NCBI GenBank assembly: GCA_022497155.1
Contig: MU385732.1
Location: forward strand, 372,001 to 436,000
Direction of reading: 5' to 3'
Source: Whalleya microplaca
Lineage: Eukaryota; Ascomycota; Sordariomycetes; Xylariales; Xylariaceae
Length of the DNA: 64,000 nt
A program made the translations under genes and the position numbers. A model generated the notes under the pieces. It saw only the letters and a program-made list of their open reading frames with translations, searched no databases and was not told the DNA's origin. The stretch's first letter is position 1. Every line of letters starts with the position of its first letter. Shown piece by piece: positions 1 through 11,744 of this stretch.

Positions 1-145
1 GAGGCACATGGGCTTGACCGACTACGCCAACAGGATCGAGAAGGCCGCGTTTGATACCCTGGCGGAAGGAAAGTCGCTGACAGGCGACCTGGGCGGAAAG
101 GCAAAGACGGGCGAGTATGCCGGGGCTATCATTTCCAAGTTGTAG
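1..145 (+). CDS. NAD-dependent isocitrate dehydrogenase subunit, C-terminal end (partial)
   Basis: The open frame starting at base 2 encodes the last 47 residues of a protein and stops at TAG 143-145. It begins with RHMGLTDYANRIEKA and contains the LTGDLGGKAKTGEYA stretch followed by a hydrophobic end. That HxGL..YA..I, then T.DLGG, then terminal I/L pattern is typical of mitochondrial NAD-isocitrate dehydrogenase subunits, which convert isocitrate to 2-oxoglutarate in the TCA cycle as a hetero-oligomer. The catalytic part lies outside the window, so I cannot decide whether this is the catalytic or the regulatory subunit. A homoisocitrate or isopropylmalate dehydrogenase is a less likely alternative. 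The gene is truncated only by the window edge. Confidence 0.82.
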   Translation, partial: RHMGLTDYANRIEKAAFDTLAEGKSLTGDLGGKAKTGEYAGAIISKL

Positions 146-3110
146 ATACTTACCTTCCACATCATCCGCATAATGGCGTCCTTGCAGGGGGCTGGGCAGT
201 TTTGCAGTAGACTGTACAACAACATCAACAACAATGGATATGAGTTTGCATGAATTGTATTGAGTTCAGGGGTCGGGGGTTCGCGATCGTTGGAACTGAT
301 GTAATCAATGCTCTGTGTGTGGGCTGAACTTTGGATGATGCCTTTGAAACCCCTCACCTATGTGGTCCAGGTATCTATTTAGATGTTTGTGTGTGTTGTT
401 TGTGAAGACAGGAACATGGTTTGTTCTAATTTCTTACCAGCCATAGATCTGCGTCTGACCGCTATGACGCTTGGTGTAACGCTATCTGAGCGTAGAACAA
501 GATAGAGTGTGTGCGAATGTTACCTACCGTTGCCGTTGTTCAGCTTCGGCTGGGGCCAATCTTGTGATACGCAATGCGAAGAGACGAGTTATCGTCGTCC
601 CAGTAGTAGGGAAATCTGCAACCCGTTCTAGAATGGAATTATGACTTGTGAAAATGCTCTCCAAAGTTGTCGTGTTAGCCTTGAGCTTATTATACTGGCG
701 CTAGTATTGAGTGTTATGAGAACGTTGGGTTTTCATATGAGTTTCATGGCACTTGCTAGCATCAAAGCTTAAGAGAAGAGGAGAAGCTATCCGAATTTTC
801 AACCAGGGGCTGGCAAGTTTGGTATCACGCACAATTTAAAACAGGATAGAGGGGTATTACAAAGGCTTGGGCAAAAGCAATGTATATCCGCAAAGTGGAG
901 GTTTCGCAAAGTATGTGGTCGTTGTATGCAGGTATGCTCTTCTATACAATTACTATGTAAAATAAAATGAAGTCAGGCTTATGAACGGTAGCTAGTTGTT
1001 TGACAATTGCTTCTTACAGGAAGGATGACAATTGTGTGTAAATGATACTATAGCACTTACTATATGCGGGATGTTGAGGTGCGCATTTGAACTCTGGGCT
1101 TGACCCTTCATGCTGTAAGGCAACATTGCAGCCACAGGCAGTAAGGGGGGTGGAAGGCCATGCTAGGCCAAGCCACGACATATAGTAGAAACTAACAGAC
1201 GGGTCAGCAAGGCGAGCCGCTGCCCCTATATACCCGTGGCCTAGGTTGGACACCATATACATAATGATTAACTTGCTATTTCATATATATTTCGCCTACG
1301 GAGGTGCCTTTCAAAAGGAAGGGCCATCGTACTTGCGTATCGATTATAATTGTTATGTCAATTTAAATATTTACTGTTGATATATACATGCGTGCTTGAA
1401 TCGGATCATCATGCCTCATCTGAAGAACAACCGGCTACTCATAAATCACCTAGTTCAGACAGAGACTCTTATGTATTCTATAGAAAGTTGGGTTGGGATG
1501 TCATAGGTACATTACGAGAAAAGGCACGAGAACCTGGGCTCACGCAGTCCCAGACTCCCCATCCAGATATACAAGTCAAATTTAAATAGCGTGACTTTTA
1601 GGTCACTCGTGTCCCTAGTGGTCATCGAGGTCAATACTCGTATACAGCTCCATCTTGGCCTCAGACATTCTCCCGCGGAGATGAGGACAATCTCTCAGTG
1701 GCCTTGATTGCAAGCATCATACCCAATATCTCTCTTCATCGCGATTGCTAAGGTACTCGATGAAGAAGTGTTGGTTGTCTGTGTTGAGAAAAATGTCTCC
1801 TGTAAGCTGACGGAAGATCAAAACAGACGGATTACTTCATTTGGAGGGGGGTATCATGCGCCTAGCAGCAACCGTCGATAGGTGACTAAACAACACAAAT
1901 AAATCTAACCTGATATCCGTGCATTCAGTGAACCTATTTCGACTATGACGTCGATGGACCACAAGCCTATAAGCACTATCTCAAGCATAACTCTAATACG
2001 GTGAGATATTTCGTCTAAATCTAGTCTTACCTTAGAAATGCCATTCGAAGTAGGGCCTCAACACAAACGTTAGCGATTATCATACCCAATACTAGAATTG
2101 TTACATGAGAGTGGAAATCAAAGTGAGCAGCCATAATCGGGCGACAGTCAGTGCGAACTTGACTAGTTCACTTGTGGCGGCTTGATTATCTAAATATTCA
2201 AATATTCGTCTGAACTTCACGAGGCACCTTGGTGTAGCAATAATATGGAACCCAAGGAAGTCCAAAGAAAGCTAATCGACATTAGTAAGATCGATTATTA
2301 CTAACTTCTGGGGCAATACGCGCGTACTCTCTGTTTTCTCGTGGCTAACTGAGAAGTTGAAGATCACAGGAAGATCTGATATCTTCCCTACTGTCCCCTA
2401 TTGCAGCATTTACTATAGGGACCATTGCGGGTGTGAAGGTTTTCTTGAAAACACAAAACCCGTTCGGTTTAGACAAACCTTAGAGACAACCCCTTGATTC
2501 ACATAGTATTGTGAGTTAGGTGCTTGTGGTATAGTTTGCTGGGTAGATCGGAAGCTATACTACAGGCTTCCATTTATATCATATTACAAGCTAAGTTTCT
2601 TAGAGAGTTGTAAATGCTTCTAGCTTCGCAGAGGTCACGGCCGGCACTCGCTGTCCAAGATTGGGTTGACTATCGACGGTCCGATCTGAAGCACTTGCCA
2701 AATAGAAAGTTTATATGCTAGGTCTGACTACACGTGCCTTACAGGTGAGTGCCTACCTACTTAGAGTATAGTGTAGATGTCTTTAGACAGAACTATAAGT
2801 TTATACGTACCTTTTCTAAAAAGGTGAATGCGCTGGATCGTTTCTAGATTAACTTAAGGGCTTAGTTAGAATCAGGAGTCTAAGTGGCTAGGGGGTTCTT
2901 AGACCTCCTCAGCGTCGAGGCTTATATACCGGTCGTCTCTCTTCATTCTTGAATTTTCTTCTCTCTTGACCAAAACCAATTATTGCAATCGATCACTGTC
3001 TAAGACTACTATCCACCCCAAAGTCTTCGGTTCACATTCCATTACGACTATCTAAGTGTCACCCATTCAATACTCTACTCAATAAACACCAGAGAATAAC
3101 ACTCGCCACA
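146..3110. other. Intergenic region, about 3 kb
   Basis: I find no gene here. The open frames are short, start or stop at random and show no fungal intron grammar or recognisable motifs. From about 2900 to 3110 the DNA becomes pyrimidine-rich with CAAAACCAA/CACTC stretches, as expected for the promoter and leader of the gene starting at 3111. Confidence 0.5.
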
Positions 3111-3931
3111 ATGCCTAAAAAGCCGATTGACATCTACCAAGTGATTGACAAGTGTCCTGTCAACTTCTATATCAGGACCAAAGGCAAGGAGCTCACTTAC
3201 CTCCTTCAAACAAAGGCGTCACAGTAAGTTTGCACCTTGGTACAACATCACCTTTGCAAGCCGAGGCACTAACGCCCAAACCAGCCGACGCATGGAACTC
3301 GAGATGGCCGAGAAGGCCGCCAAAGAGAAAGGCGAGGAGCTAGCCAAAGAAGAAGCCGCGAAGCTGGCTGCAGAAGTGGAGAAGGAAGAGGCTGAAGAGC
3401 AGGCCAGGCTAGAGGCCGAGGCACTGGCCAAGGAGGATGAATGGAAACACACCTGGGTGGAAGCATCCAGATTCGCCGAGGAGCAAAGCGACGAAGAAGA
3501 TTTCATTCCCAAGCAGCCCAAGGATACCAGGTTAGTTCCCCGAGCTTTCATTCATACGTTCCCCCGTCGGGCCCAGGAATAAGTCGCCCTCGCCTTCGAT
3601 ACATGGCTCTGGCTTCATGCTCGATCTGGCCGCTCTCAGCCATACCACCAAAAGCTCCCTGAAATCGCTAAATAGAGTAATTGCTAACTCCTGAACGTCG
3701 AGTAGAACCGCAAGACCCGGGCGATCAATCCTTCGCAATGGCTCCGGAAATTCCGCATCGACCTCGCGTACATGTACATGGTCGCCACGGTCGTCAACGT
3801 CAAGGACGTCGTTCTCTTCCGTCGAGAGCACGTCTCCAGCTCGTGGAAGGAAGAGGGTACGCCCTAGTGAGGAAAGCGGCGACGATGCAGACAACGAAGC
3901 AGACGACGATGAGCCCTCAGGGCAAAATTAG
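3111..3931 (+). CDS. Coiled-coil protein of unknown function (three exons, last exon ambiguous)
   Basis: Exon 1 (3111-3223) begins MPKKPIDIYQVIDKC. Intron 3224-3284 has GTAAGT, a CTAAC branch and a CAG acceptor. Exon 2 (3285-3530) encodes a highly charged Ala/Glu/Lys helix (RRMELEMAEKAAKEK and onward) that should form a coiled coil of about 60 residues, then an acidic EEQSDEEDF segment. A GTTAGT donor at 3531 and an acceptor near 3702/3705 lead into exon 3. The phase-correct frame gives a Ser/Arg-rich segment with an acidic tail (stop 3929-3931). A second frame over the same bases reads KTRAINPSQWLRKFRIDLAY and looks more protein-like, stopping at 3867, but it needs a different splice. I recognise no family. 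The first two exons are well supported; the C-terminus is not. Confidence 0.5.
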
Positions 3932-5899
3932 CCGCGTCAAGTGCTGCCAATACCGCAACTTTATCTGGGAATACATTAATCGACTAAGGAGGAAAGGATG
4001 TCATCCTACCGTCCTACCCCAGCTGTTGCAAGGCATGCATGATCATCGCACGGAACGGGGAACGAATCGATATGATAATATGGAGGGCAACTCTTGCCTG
4101 TAATAATGAAAGCGGGATGTAATAAGGGGATTTGTGTGTTTCGTTGCCGGCGTGTCGCAGAACTAATACCCTCTACATCAAGTCTTGATGAACGAAGCGG
4201 AGTATTTGGGGAATGGTGCATTGATCTTGAGCGTACCGAGAGAGTGGTCGCTTTGCTTTATCAAATCAACATTGTTTTTCCTAACAAATCATACATTATT
4301 ACCTCTAACATAATATCCTAAATACAACCGAACATTATGTGATCCCTACCTTGTGCTGTATATTAAATATTGGTTTAGATTGTGAGTTATATGCAAGAGT
4401 AAAATATGCCGATACATGTATTATTATATTCAGGCACCCAGCAGCCTATGCACATACTGTATTACATAAGATACATGTACGGAATAGGCCCTGGTCAATT
4501 ATGACGTATTGCTCCTTAATGATAATACATGTAGGGCTGAATCTTTAGACACCTCATCCTTGAAGCAACTCATGATCTGTCAATCTACAATAATAATTGC
4601 AGACAAAATTCATGTGGGATCCAGGACTGTGGTCGCTTAATAAGAGTAATATGAAGCGACCGGCGTCAGAGATCTATTAAATCTCTCAAGTAGGAAACCT
4701 GTGTATCGTCCTTGGGTATGTATGTACAACACAGGCTGCAACCACAACTATCCTCACATTGTCTGGGTCTGTCGCGTTACCTATTAGTCTCGAGGAATTG
4801 AACTTACCACCTGCAGTATGGGCCGGACCACTGCGAATCTTTGGCGTACAGCATGATGTGCAACCAAACCCTTGGACCCTCTCCGCCTTAGTCGCCAGAT
4901 TCTCATCAGGTGGCTTGATAGATCTCATGCAAGGAGCCGTATCTGATGGGTTTGAGACTGCAGGAAAAGCCTCCGTGATGAAGAGACGACGCTGATTCGG
5001 CCTCTATACCGCTGGGGATTCAACCTCTTATCTTACTCTTATAACGTCGCCTTCGAAGTTATTATACATCCATCACAATGCCTACGTGTAGTATCTATGT
5101 ATCCGGAATAGTAGCGAGTGGGCAGGCAGCTGCATTCAACTCGACCGACTCGACCGACTCGGTGCTAGACAAGCACTGCGGGGCAAGGGACGCAAATAAT
5201 TGCCCCGCTATTGATTATATCCAGTATTATGAACCCCTCCAAAGCTCATCTTGTAGGTACATATTTCCTACGTACATACAGAATGCATACATACCTCATC
5301 AAGACTGAGATGATAGCGTTCACTTGAACAAATTAGCATATGAACTACGAAAAGTAGCACCTAAACAGCTCAAAGCCAACTTACAACGAATGTCATTGCG
5401 AAAGTTCATTCAATTCCCCAAGTACAAGCATAAATGCGTACATATTCCTTACTAAGTAATACGTTTCCCCGGTAGGATCTGCACCTAGTCGTCAAGTACC
5501 CAATAACATATGGTCCCTTTCTGAGTCTGCCCCGAGCCAGGCGCCAGGCGCGAACTCATTAGTCCGCCGCCCTCTGCACGTCACGCAATGAGGCGTTAAG
5601 AGGGTTAAGGGGGTTAAGGAGCTTTGCGTAAGTACCTAAGGTTGCGTTGGTTGCTACGGAATACTGCGCCCTGCTTGCTTTTAAGCAGCCGGCTTAGCCT
5701 CGAGCTTATCATTAGGGGCGGCATATGAGAGAGAAGAGGCTCATCCTCTTTTCTTCATACCTACTTTAGGGTACTTAGGTTCATGGCATCCCGCATTCTC
5801 TTCTTCACATCCCCTTTCCATCTTCTACTGCCCTACGCCTTGTGAGGGCACTGCAGCCATCGACATTCGTTCTTTTGTTGCGGGCTCGGGACTTGCACC
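3932..5899. other. Intergenic region, about 2 kb
   Basis: No supported gene. The open frames are short and lack splice signals or motifs. There is a short CTCGACCGA tandem repeat near 5139-5160. The 5.7-5.9 kb part is pyrimidine-rich leader sequence for the following gene. Confidence 0.45.
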
Positions 5900-7423
5900 A
5901 TGCCTGTACCCATTGTCGCCAAGGGTAAGTGAACAAGCCTGACAAGTCAAGTCTCCGAGCATTCGTCCACATCCCTAATTTACCCCACGTCAATCTTTCC
6001 TGTCTGCCTGTGCCTGCTATGATCGCTCGAGTCGGGTGGCGAAGGCTTCAAAACGGACCACGCAAGCGCCTGTTTCTACCTGCCTACAACACAAACACTA
6101 CTAACTAACATTCTCCGATCCCTCCTTTCTTCTTTTTTGCATCTGACATCCATCCCCTAAACAATCCATTTCCTGATAGCGACACATACACGTGTGACAC
6201 CGTGTTGGAAGCTACAATTATTGATATTCCATTCATCTATCCATCCCATCTTGCCATTCGCTCATCCTCTTCTTAATCACCTAACTCGCAACCCTATTTA
6301 CGTCATGCCACCTATTAATCATCCTGCTATGTCAGCGGGCGTTATCGCCGTCTCGGTTGCCGTCGCAGCCGCAATAGCAGTTTACGAATCCCCCGAACTT
6401 CAACGCATGGCCTCCGACCTCCGACGTCGAATCGCCATCGCACTGCACTCCCTCGGCGATAATATCAGTCCTGCAGAACGAGAGAACCTTTTCAATAGAC
6501 CTGAAGATGCCGAGGGTTTCTTGCAGTCTCGTGGTTTTGGGGCAGGAAGCGAACCTGGTGTTGACGCCGATGACGAAACTCGCCGGCGACAGCGAGAAGA
6601 GTTGATGTACTGGAATGCCATGCGCGAACACAAGAATGAGAAGGAGCGCTTTTCTGAGAAAGGAGCATCGCGCCCGACTTCATCGAGACGAGTTTCGAGT
6701 TTCGACGACTTCCTGCGACAGGATTCCAACGCCGAAAAGGGTGCATTCGTCTTCCAATCCGGGTCAGAGATTCAAACTAGCGAGGGCTTAGTCCGACGAC
6801 GTGGTGACGGAGCTCGAGGCTTGAACTGCTCTGCTTATACGAACCCTTTCGCCGACTCGCACGGGATTGACGAGGACATCGCCTTCGAAAACAGTTTGAT
6901 GGAGCCCGAAAAGGAAGAGCTTATGTCTGACGTCTACAGCGCAACCGACCTAGGTAACAACAAAGAGCAGCGTTCGCGGTCTGCTACCCTGTCAGCACCC
7001 CAAACTCCCGCCCTTCCTGCCCTAATCGACGTCAATGAGCATGCGCCGGCCACTCCAGAGCGACCCCTACCTGCAGAAGAGGAGCTCGGCCCAGACGAAT
7101 ACATGACCGCAGGACAAGATGATCGCGACGAAGCTTATAGTTCGATCCAAGCTTGGGCTAATAACACTTCGGACGCCAGCTTTTACTCGCCTCTGCCAGT
7201 GTCTCCAGAAGCTCCCATGTCAGAGCCAGAACTTATCAGCGAAGGTGCTCTAACACCAACAGACTCGGCTTCGCTAGCCGGCTCGGGTGAAGATATCGGG
7301 GACGAGGTTTCCGCCCGATCCTACAGCGTGATGAGCGATGATGAGGGCATCATGACGCCGGCGAGCTGGACCGAAGTTGGAAGCGTGGTCAGCGAGAGCG
7401 AGAATGGCGCGGCCCATGCGTGA
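5900..7423 (+). CDS. Membrane-anchored acidic, Ser-rich fungal protein of unknown function
   Basis: I place the start at 5900 (MPVPIVAK), followed by a perfect GTAAGT donor at 5925 and a long 411-bp intron ending at CAG 6333-6335. Splicing joins the start directly to AGVIAVSVAVAAAIAVYESP, giving a short N-terminal membrane segment (about residues 9-25). Next comes a conserved-looking basic stretch (LRRRIAIALHSLGDNISPAE), an FNRPEDAEGF motif and RRRQREELMYWN. The remainder, to the stop at 7421-7423, is disordered, acidic and rich in Ser/Pro/Glu, ending SVVSESENGAAHA. From memory, similar N-termini occur in unnamed Pezizomycotina proteins; no function is known to me. An internal start at 6305 without the intron is possible but loses the MPVP-type leader. 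Confidence 0.7.
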
Positions 7424-8218
7424 AGGAGATAAGTGTTTTCTATGTTATCTAATTACCAAGGGTTTTTCTAGGGGGCATGGCGTCCAGAGGTAGGAAAGGA
7501 ATTTGCGCATCTCCAACAAGGAATGATAGGTTAGGCTTTTTGATACATGAGCATCAATGAATATTGAATGCAATTCGTTCCTGCGACGAAGAGATTGTAG
7601 GTCTCATACATCTCAAGTCGGATCATACTCAGATGCTTATTAAATAGCCTCCTGATCGTAAAACTATCAATTCGATAGATGTCGGATAGGTTAGGTAATC
7701 TTAGATTGTATATACTTATTTCTTGAAGTCGACCAAAACAATCCCAGATTCTATAAAGCGCTGAATAAGACCAATGTATAGCAAATCTCGGGGACTTGAA
7801 CGTGTTTCACTCCAACAAGGAAACAAGATAGCTTTTGAGTTGGATAATTATACTCGCAGCGGTTTAGTGATTATACTTGAGTAGATTTATGAGAATATAC
7901 AGAATCTAACTTACCACCCTGAATTAAGTCCTCTTAACAGTCACCTGAGCGCTCATAAGACGAACGAGGAAACCAACAATATGAAAGACTACAAACCACG
8001 AGATAATCGGACTCGTCACACATATGCACTATGATATTGAGCTACCCCGCGAGTTCCGTCGTCTACGTTAGTGTCAGATGTCGTCATATATATGCATCGT
8101 CAGGAACGACATCACATGCAGGCACGATGACTTTCCTCTCCTCACGTCTCACCACCCCTAGAACTCCAAACTTCTAGCCCCCCCCCTCGGACTGCCGGAA
8201 ACCCCAAACCCCCCAAAA
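7424..8218. other. Intergenic region
   Basis: No gene seen. AT-richer than the flanking coding DNA; from about 8100 it turns into the C-rich leader of the dehydrogenase gene. Confidence 0.5.
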
Positions 8219-9196
8219 ATGGCGCCCGCGAACAAAGCCGCCGACATCTTCACGGTCCCCGGCCTCGTGGCCGTGATCACCGGCGGCGGCAGCGGGCTGG
8301 GCCTCTACGCGGCGCGCGCCCTCGACGCCAACGGCGCCAAGGCCGTCTACATCGTCGGGCGGCGCGAGCAACCCCTCCTCGCCGCCGCGCGCACCGGCGC
8401 CAACGGGTCCATCCGGCCCCTCGTCGGCGACGTCACGGACAAGGCGTCCCTCGCGCGCGTCGCGGCGGTGGTGCGGCGGGAGCAGGGGTTCGTCAACCTC
8501 GTGTTCGCGAACGCGGGGGTCGGCGGGCCGAACCATGCTGAGGCTTTCGCCGCTTACGCTGGTAGTAGTGAGGGTGGTGGTAGCGGCGATGGTGGCCAGG
8601 ACTCGGTAAGGCAGCTCCAGGAAACTCTGTTCGCCGCGCCGATGGAGGCCTTCACGGCGCCGCTGCACGTGAACACGGGCGCGGTGTTCTACACCGCGGT
8701 CGCCTTCCTCGACTTGCTGCACGCGGGGAATGCTGCGGGGAACGTGCCCCAGGACGCGCAGGTCCTGGTGACGACGGCGGTGGGCGGCTTCGCGCGGGGC
8801 CTGACGTCGGGGTTCGCGTACACGCTGAGCAAGGCCGCGGCGGCGCACCTGGTCAAGATGCTGGCGACGGCGTTCGGGGCGCACGGGCTGCGCGTGCGTG
8901 TTAATGGGGTTGCGCCGGGGTTGTTTCCTAGTGAGATGAGCGGTGCGTTTACGGCGGGACTGCCGCTGTTTGGTAGGGGTAAGGGTGAGGGTGAGGGTGA
9001 GGGTGGTGATGGGACGGGTGCGTATGAGGGTGCGCGGGAGGTGGGCAGGGAGATCTGTCCGGCGGCGAGGACGGGGAGCGAGGAGGATTTCGCGGGGGTG
9101 ATATTGTTTTTGGCGAGTCGGGCGGGTGGGTATGTGAACGGTGAGGTTTTGTTGACGGATGGGGGGAGGTTGAGCCAGGTGCCTGCTACGTATTAG
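8219..9196 (+). CDS. Short-chain dehydrogenase/reductase (SDR), single exon, very GC-rich
   Basis: A 325-residue protein with a Rossmann NAD(P) fold. The cofactor loop TGGGSGLG is at residues 21-28, GD near 70, NAG at 98-100 and the catalytic YxxxK (YTLSK) at 201-205. It is followed by VNGVAPGLF and a C-terminal GGYVNGEVLLTDGG, all in classical SDR order. Substrate is unknown; a fungal secondary-metabolite or sterol-type alcohol oxidoreductase is plausible. Oddities: the Ser normally about 13 residues before the Tyr is replaced (Val188, with only Thr185-Thr186 nearby). Two Gly/Ser/Glu low-complexity inserts are present, around residues 115-127 and 255-266; the latter is encoded by a GGGTGA hexanucleotide repeat. 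GC content and codon use are far higher than in neighbouring genes. No signal peptide. Confidence 0.88.
   Translation: MAPANKAADIFTVPGLVAVITGGGSGLGLYAARALDANGAKAVYIVGRREQPLLAAARTGANGSIRPLVGDVTDKASLARVAAVVRREQGFVNLVFANAGVGGPNHAEAFAAYAGSSEGGGSGDGGQDSVRQLQETLFAAPMEAFTAPLHVNTGAVFYTAVAFLDLLHAGNAAGNVPQDAQVLVTTAVGGFARGLTSGFAYTLSKAAAAHLVKMLATAFGAHGLRVRVNGVAPGLFPSEMSGAFTAGLPLFGRGKGEGEGEGGDGTGAYEGAREVGREICPAARTGSEEDFAGVILFLASRAGGYVNGEVLLTDGGRLSQVPATY
8976..9012 (+). repeat. GGGTGA-type hexanucleotide repeat inside the SDR gene
   Basis: Tandem GGGTGA/GGGTAA units encode a Gly-Lys-Gly-Glu-Gly-Glu run in the loop after the PGLF motif. It is in frame, so it lengthens a surface loop without breaking the gene. 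Confidence 0.7.
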
Positions 9197-9939
9197 ATGG
9201 TGAGTGTGGCCTGGGTGTTGCTGGTTGATGAAGGTTTTCTGTGGTTGAGTGTGTTGATAGGGGAATGTTGTGTGAGCTGTGAGCTATAATCACTATGGCT
9301 GGTTCACGCTAGATCAGAACCAAAAGTAAAAAGTAGGAGTATCGGTATATATCAGGGTAGATAGGGACTATATCATACACATATATTATAATATCGGTGG
9401 GCATATAGGTTGTACAATCCGTTTACGATTCTTCATATCCCAGCTTCTTAGAGAGTTGCTTAGATTACTCTACCTCTCCTACTAAGGGTAGAGGTAGTGA
9501 GAAAAGAAGCAAGCCGGAGGCCACCATGTGCTGAAAAGGGGAACCCTAAGATTAGCTAGAGCTGACATCGCAGACTTTGGAAAAGAGATAGTGGTGTAGC
9601 TATGCTAGAATATATCGTCAATCAGCGAAGACGACAGAGCTAGCCATAGACTGGAAGGTTGCAAAGCGCCTGTTGTGGATATCATAGGTATGTATTATGT
9701 CTCTAGAACGACTTCACGATATGATATCACTAGAAACAGGTACCAATGTATGCGCTCACTCGGCAAGATTATAAGAGTCAAATTTCGCGGGAATCTCGTT
9801 TAAGAATTGTTATTTCAATAGTAAGATTATTTGGAACCTCTTCCCGCCTGCCTAACAAGATTAGCAGACGATTGACATCACGATAGTCACAATTGCGCTG
9901 TGTTCTTTGTAGGAATCACTCAATTCACGAGCTATCTGC
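9197..9939. other. Intergenic region
   Basis: No gene seen. A small inverted stretch (CTACCTCTCC and GGTAGAGGTAG) is present near 9467-9496. Confidence 0.4.
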
Positions 9940-10585
9940 TTAGTCACCAGGGTGGATAATAAGCACCACAGCCTCCTCTGATGCTTCCTCATCTAGGATC
10001 TCCTCCATATGTAGGATATGTCCGATCCTCCTGTTCTTCCTGCAGCTGACTAGCAGCTATCGCACCTTGTTGAAGGTCGAATAGCCGCCTGGCGGCACCG
10101 TTCCATGATCTCTTTAGTATTCAGGCACCATGACCTCTGCCTCTGTCGGCGCCTCTGCCACGCTGTATTCCTCTTGTTGACCCTTTTCCCATGGATCCTG
10201 ATGGATTGCTTTAATGGCTTCTTTTTTATAGCCTCCGAACGACGTTTCCCTCCAGCTTACTGGGTATCATAACTCTCCCTCGCAGTTTACGCGTAAGTCC
10301 GTGATCTTCTCTCAACACCGAAGAACAGGAAGGGGGGCGGGCAGGCCATGTAAGGCCAACATTGGAACTGGAGAGAGAACTATCAGCAAGTTGACAGGGT
10401 ACAGTGGACTTAGGGGGGCATACTGATAGACATTCCCTCCTTACGCATCTATCCTTATGGATTGTCTCCAGTTGACCATAGATTTCATTGGTCTGGGGGG
10501 TATCCCTCAACTGGAGCAACATAAAGTTAGTAAGGAAACCATTATATGATACACTGTAGAGGTGAAGGGAACTGGGTGTGAACAT
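9940..10585 (-). pseudogene. Degenerate coding remnant of unknown family
   Basis: Two overlapping minus-strand frames look like former coding sequence. The first (10585-10226) contains NFMLLQLRDTPQTNEIYGQL. The second, shifted by one base near 10240, continues with KKEAIKAIHQDPWEKGQQEEY and on to HMEEILDEEASEEAVV. The second frame is interrupted by TAA/TAG codons, ending at 9940-9942. It lies downstream of the genes at 10690-12307 on the same strand and may be a decayed part of the same locus. I do not recognise the family. Confidence is low because composition alone supports it. Confidence 0.25.
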
Positions 10586-10689
10586 ACCATGGAGTTTACT
10601 TCTACCCGTGTGTTTTGCTGCGGCATTCCGTCATGGACCGTCGATCGTAGTCCCTGTGTGATCACATGACCCCTATACGCCAACCAGAG

Positions 10690-11413
10690 TTAGGAAAAGC
10701 TGAAAACAGTTCTCGAGACTTTCAATGTCTCGGGCGAGTTAGACACGGTTCTGAAAGTAGGTTGGGATAGGGAATAAGGAGACATAGAATACTTACTGTC
10801 GCCCCTCGTCAGTGGCAAGGTAATTCCCATTGCAGCCATTGACTCCAAAATTACGAATATGGAATGTCTCGGGCTCTGTATCGCTTTCGTTCATGTTGAA
10901 TGAACGAAAGCCGGCTCGGTGATTGCGAGGTAGGTGATCGCGAGCTAGAGAAGCTCGAACGAGCTGATTGTTGGGAGTGACACCTTCTGGAAAGGCCACG
11001 CGATGCGGGGAGATCTTCTGGCGGAATTCGGTACCCGAATTCTGCATTGCTAGGGAGGTCACAAAGCCGGCAAACTCACTTATCCCAAGGAGTCTCTGAT
11101 GATGACTCCACGGCTTCATGGCATTTGGCCAATCAGCCGCCTCGTACTTGGGACCTTTGCCTTTCGCCATGCTCTTCTCGGTCACAGAAGAGAAGACGTT
11201 AACCAGGTCGTACAGCCACTTTATTGTAAATGACCGCCTCCATCTGATCCTCTGTTCCTCGGTAGCTTGGACGAGGTCGAAATTAGGATCCCAGTCCCTG
11301 ATGGTTTTGATGGTCAAAAGGTCGGTGGACCAATCTTTGGTCCACAATCGTCGCCATGTTATCCACTGGCTGTTCGATATCGACCAGGACTCGTGAGGTG
11401 CAGTGGTTGTCAC
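10690..11413 (-). CDS. Fungal protein of unknown function (two exons, 5' end uncertain)
   Basis: Exon 11413-10797 encodes a Trp-rich protein with RRLWTKDWSTDLLTIKTIRDWDP and RIRWRRSFTIKWLYDLVNVF. Next come WSHHQRLLGISEFAGFVTSL and FRQKISPHR. A GTAAGT donor (from 10796) and CAG acceptor (10753-10751) give a 46-bp intron. Exon 2 (10750-10690) adds about 19 residues ending FSFS. I recall similar RRWRR-type sequences in unnamed ascomycete proteins but know no function. The frame has no ATG at its left edge (only a GTG at 11413), so the true start may lie upstream, or the gene may be truncated where it abuts the AlkB-like remnant. A 12-bp perfect hairpin (10883-10911) lies inside the coding sequence. 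Confidence 0.45.
10883..10911. repeat. Perfect hairpin, 12-bp arms, 5-base loop
   Basis: Left arm GCTTTCGTTCAT (10883-10894), loop GTTGA, right arm ATGAACGAAAGC (10900-10911). The arms are exact reverse complements and sit inside the coding region of the 10690-11413 gene. Confidence 0.9.
11024..11042. repeat. Short hairpin, 8-bp arms, 3-base loop
   Basis: GAATTCGG, loop TAC, CCGAATTC. Exact complementarity; part of the hairpin cluster of 10.9-12.5 kb. Confidence 0.8.
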
Positions 11414-11595
11414 TATAGATAGGACTGAATAGAGTCCTCGAAGGGTACTCCAGCTCCTTTCTGAAAGACGATGTCTCCGTGCTGATGGGAGAACTCCAAT
11501 ATCTTGAGTGGAGTTCTCTTGCTTCGGACCTTGTGCTTTGCCACGATCTCCCGTATCTTTTCACCGCATTCCTCGTCTTTCAGCCGTCCCTCTTC

Positions 11596-11620
11596 GACCT
11601 CCTGTCTTTCACAGGAGGTC
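11596..11620. repeat. Perfect hairpin, 10-bp arms, 5-base loop
   Basis: GACCTCCTGT, loop CTTTC, ACAGGAGGTC. Lies inside the coding remnant of the AlkB-like gene. Confidence 0.85.
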
Positions 11621-11744
11621 AGTTGTTCATGACTGTGACATCCCTGCAGAATCGGGTTATTGTCGACTGATCTATTATCAGCATATTTGCCGGCTTCGAA
11701 CTCGGGCTTCATAAAGAAAGCCATCGCCGTTGCTCCCCCCAGTT

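Noticed and set aside
3219..3551. Minus-strand Ser/Ala-rich frame opposite the coiled-coil gene
   Set aside because: It is the antisense shadow of the Glu/Lys/Ala-rich exon; poly-Ser/Ala composition follows from the sense codons and there is no independent support.
8174..8884. Long minus-strand frame (236 residues) opposite the SDR gene
   Set aside because: Arg-rich antisense shadow produced by very high GC; the sense strand has a complete SDR motif set.
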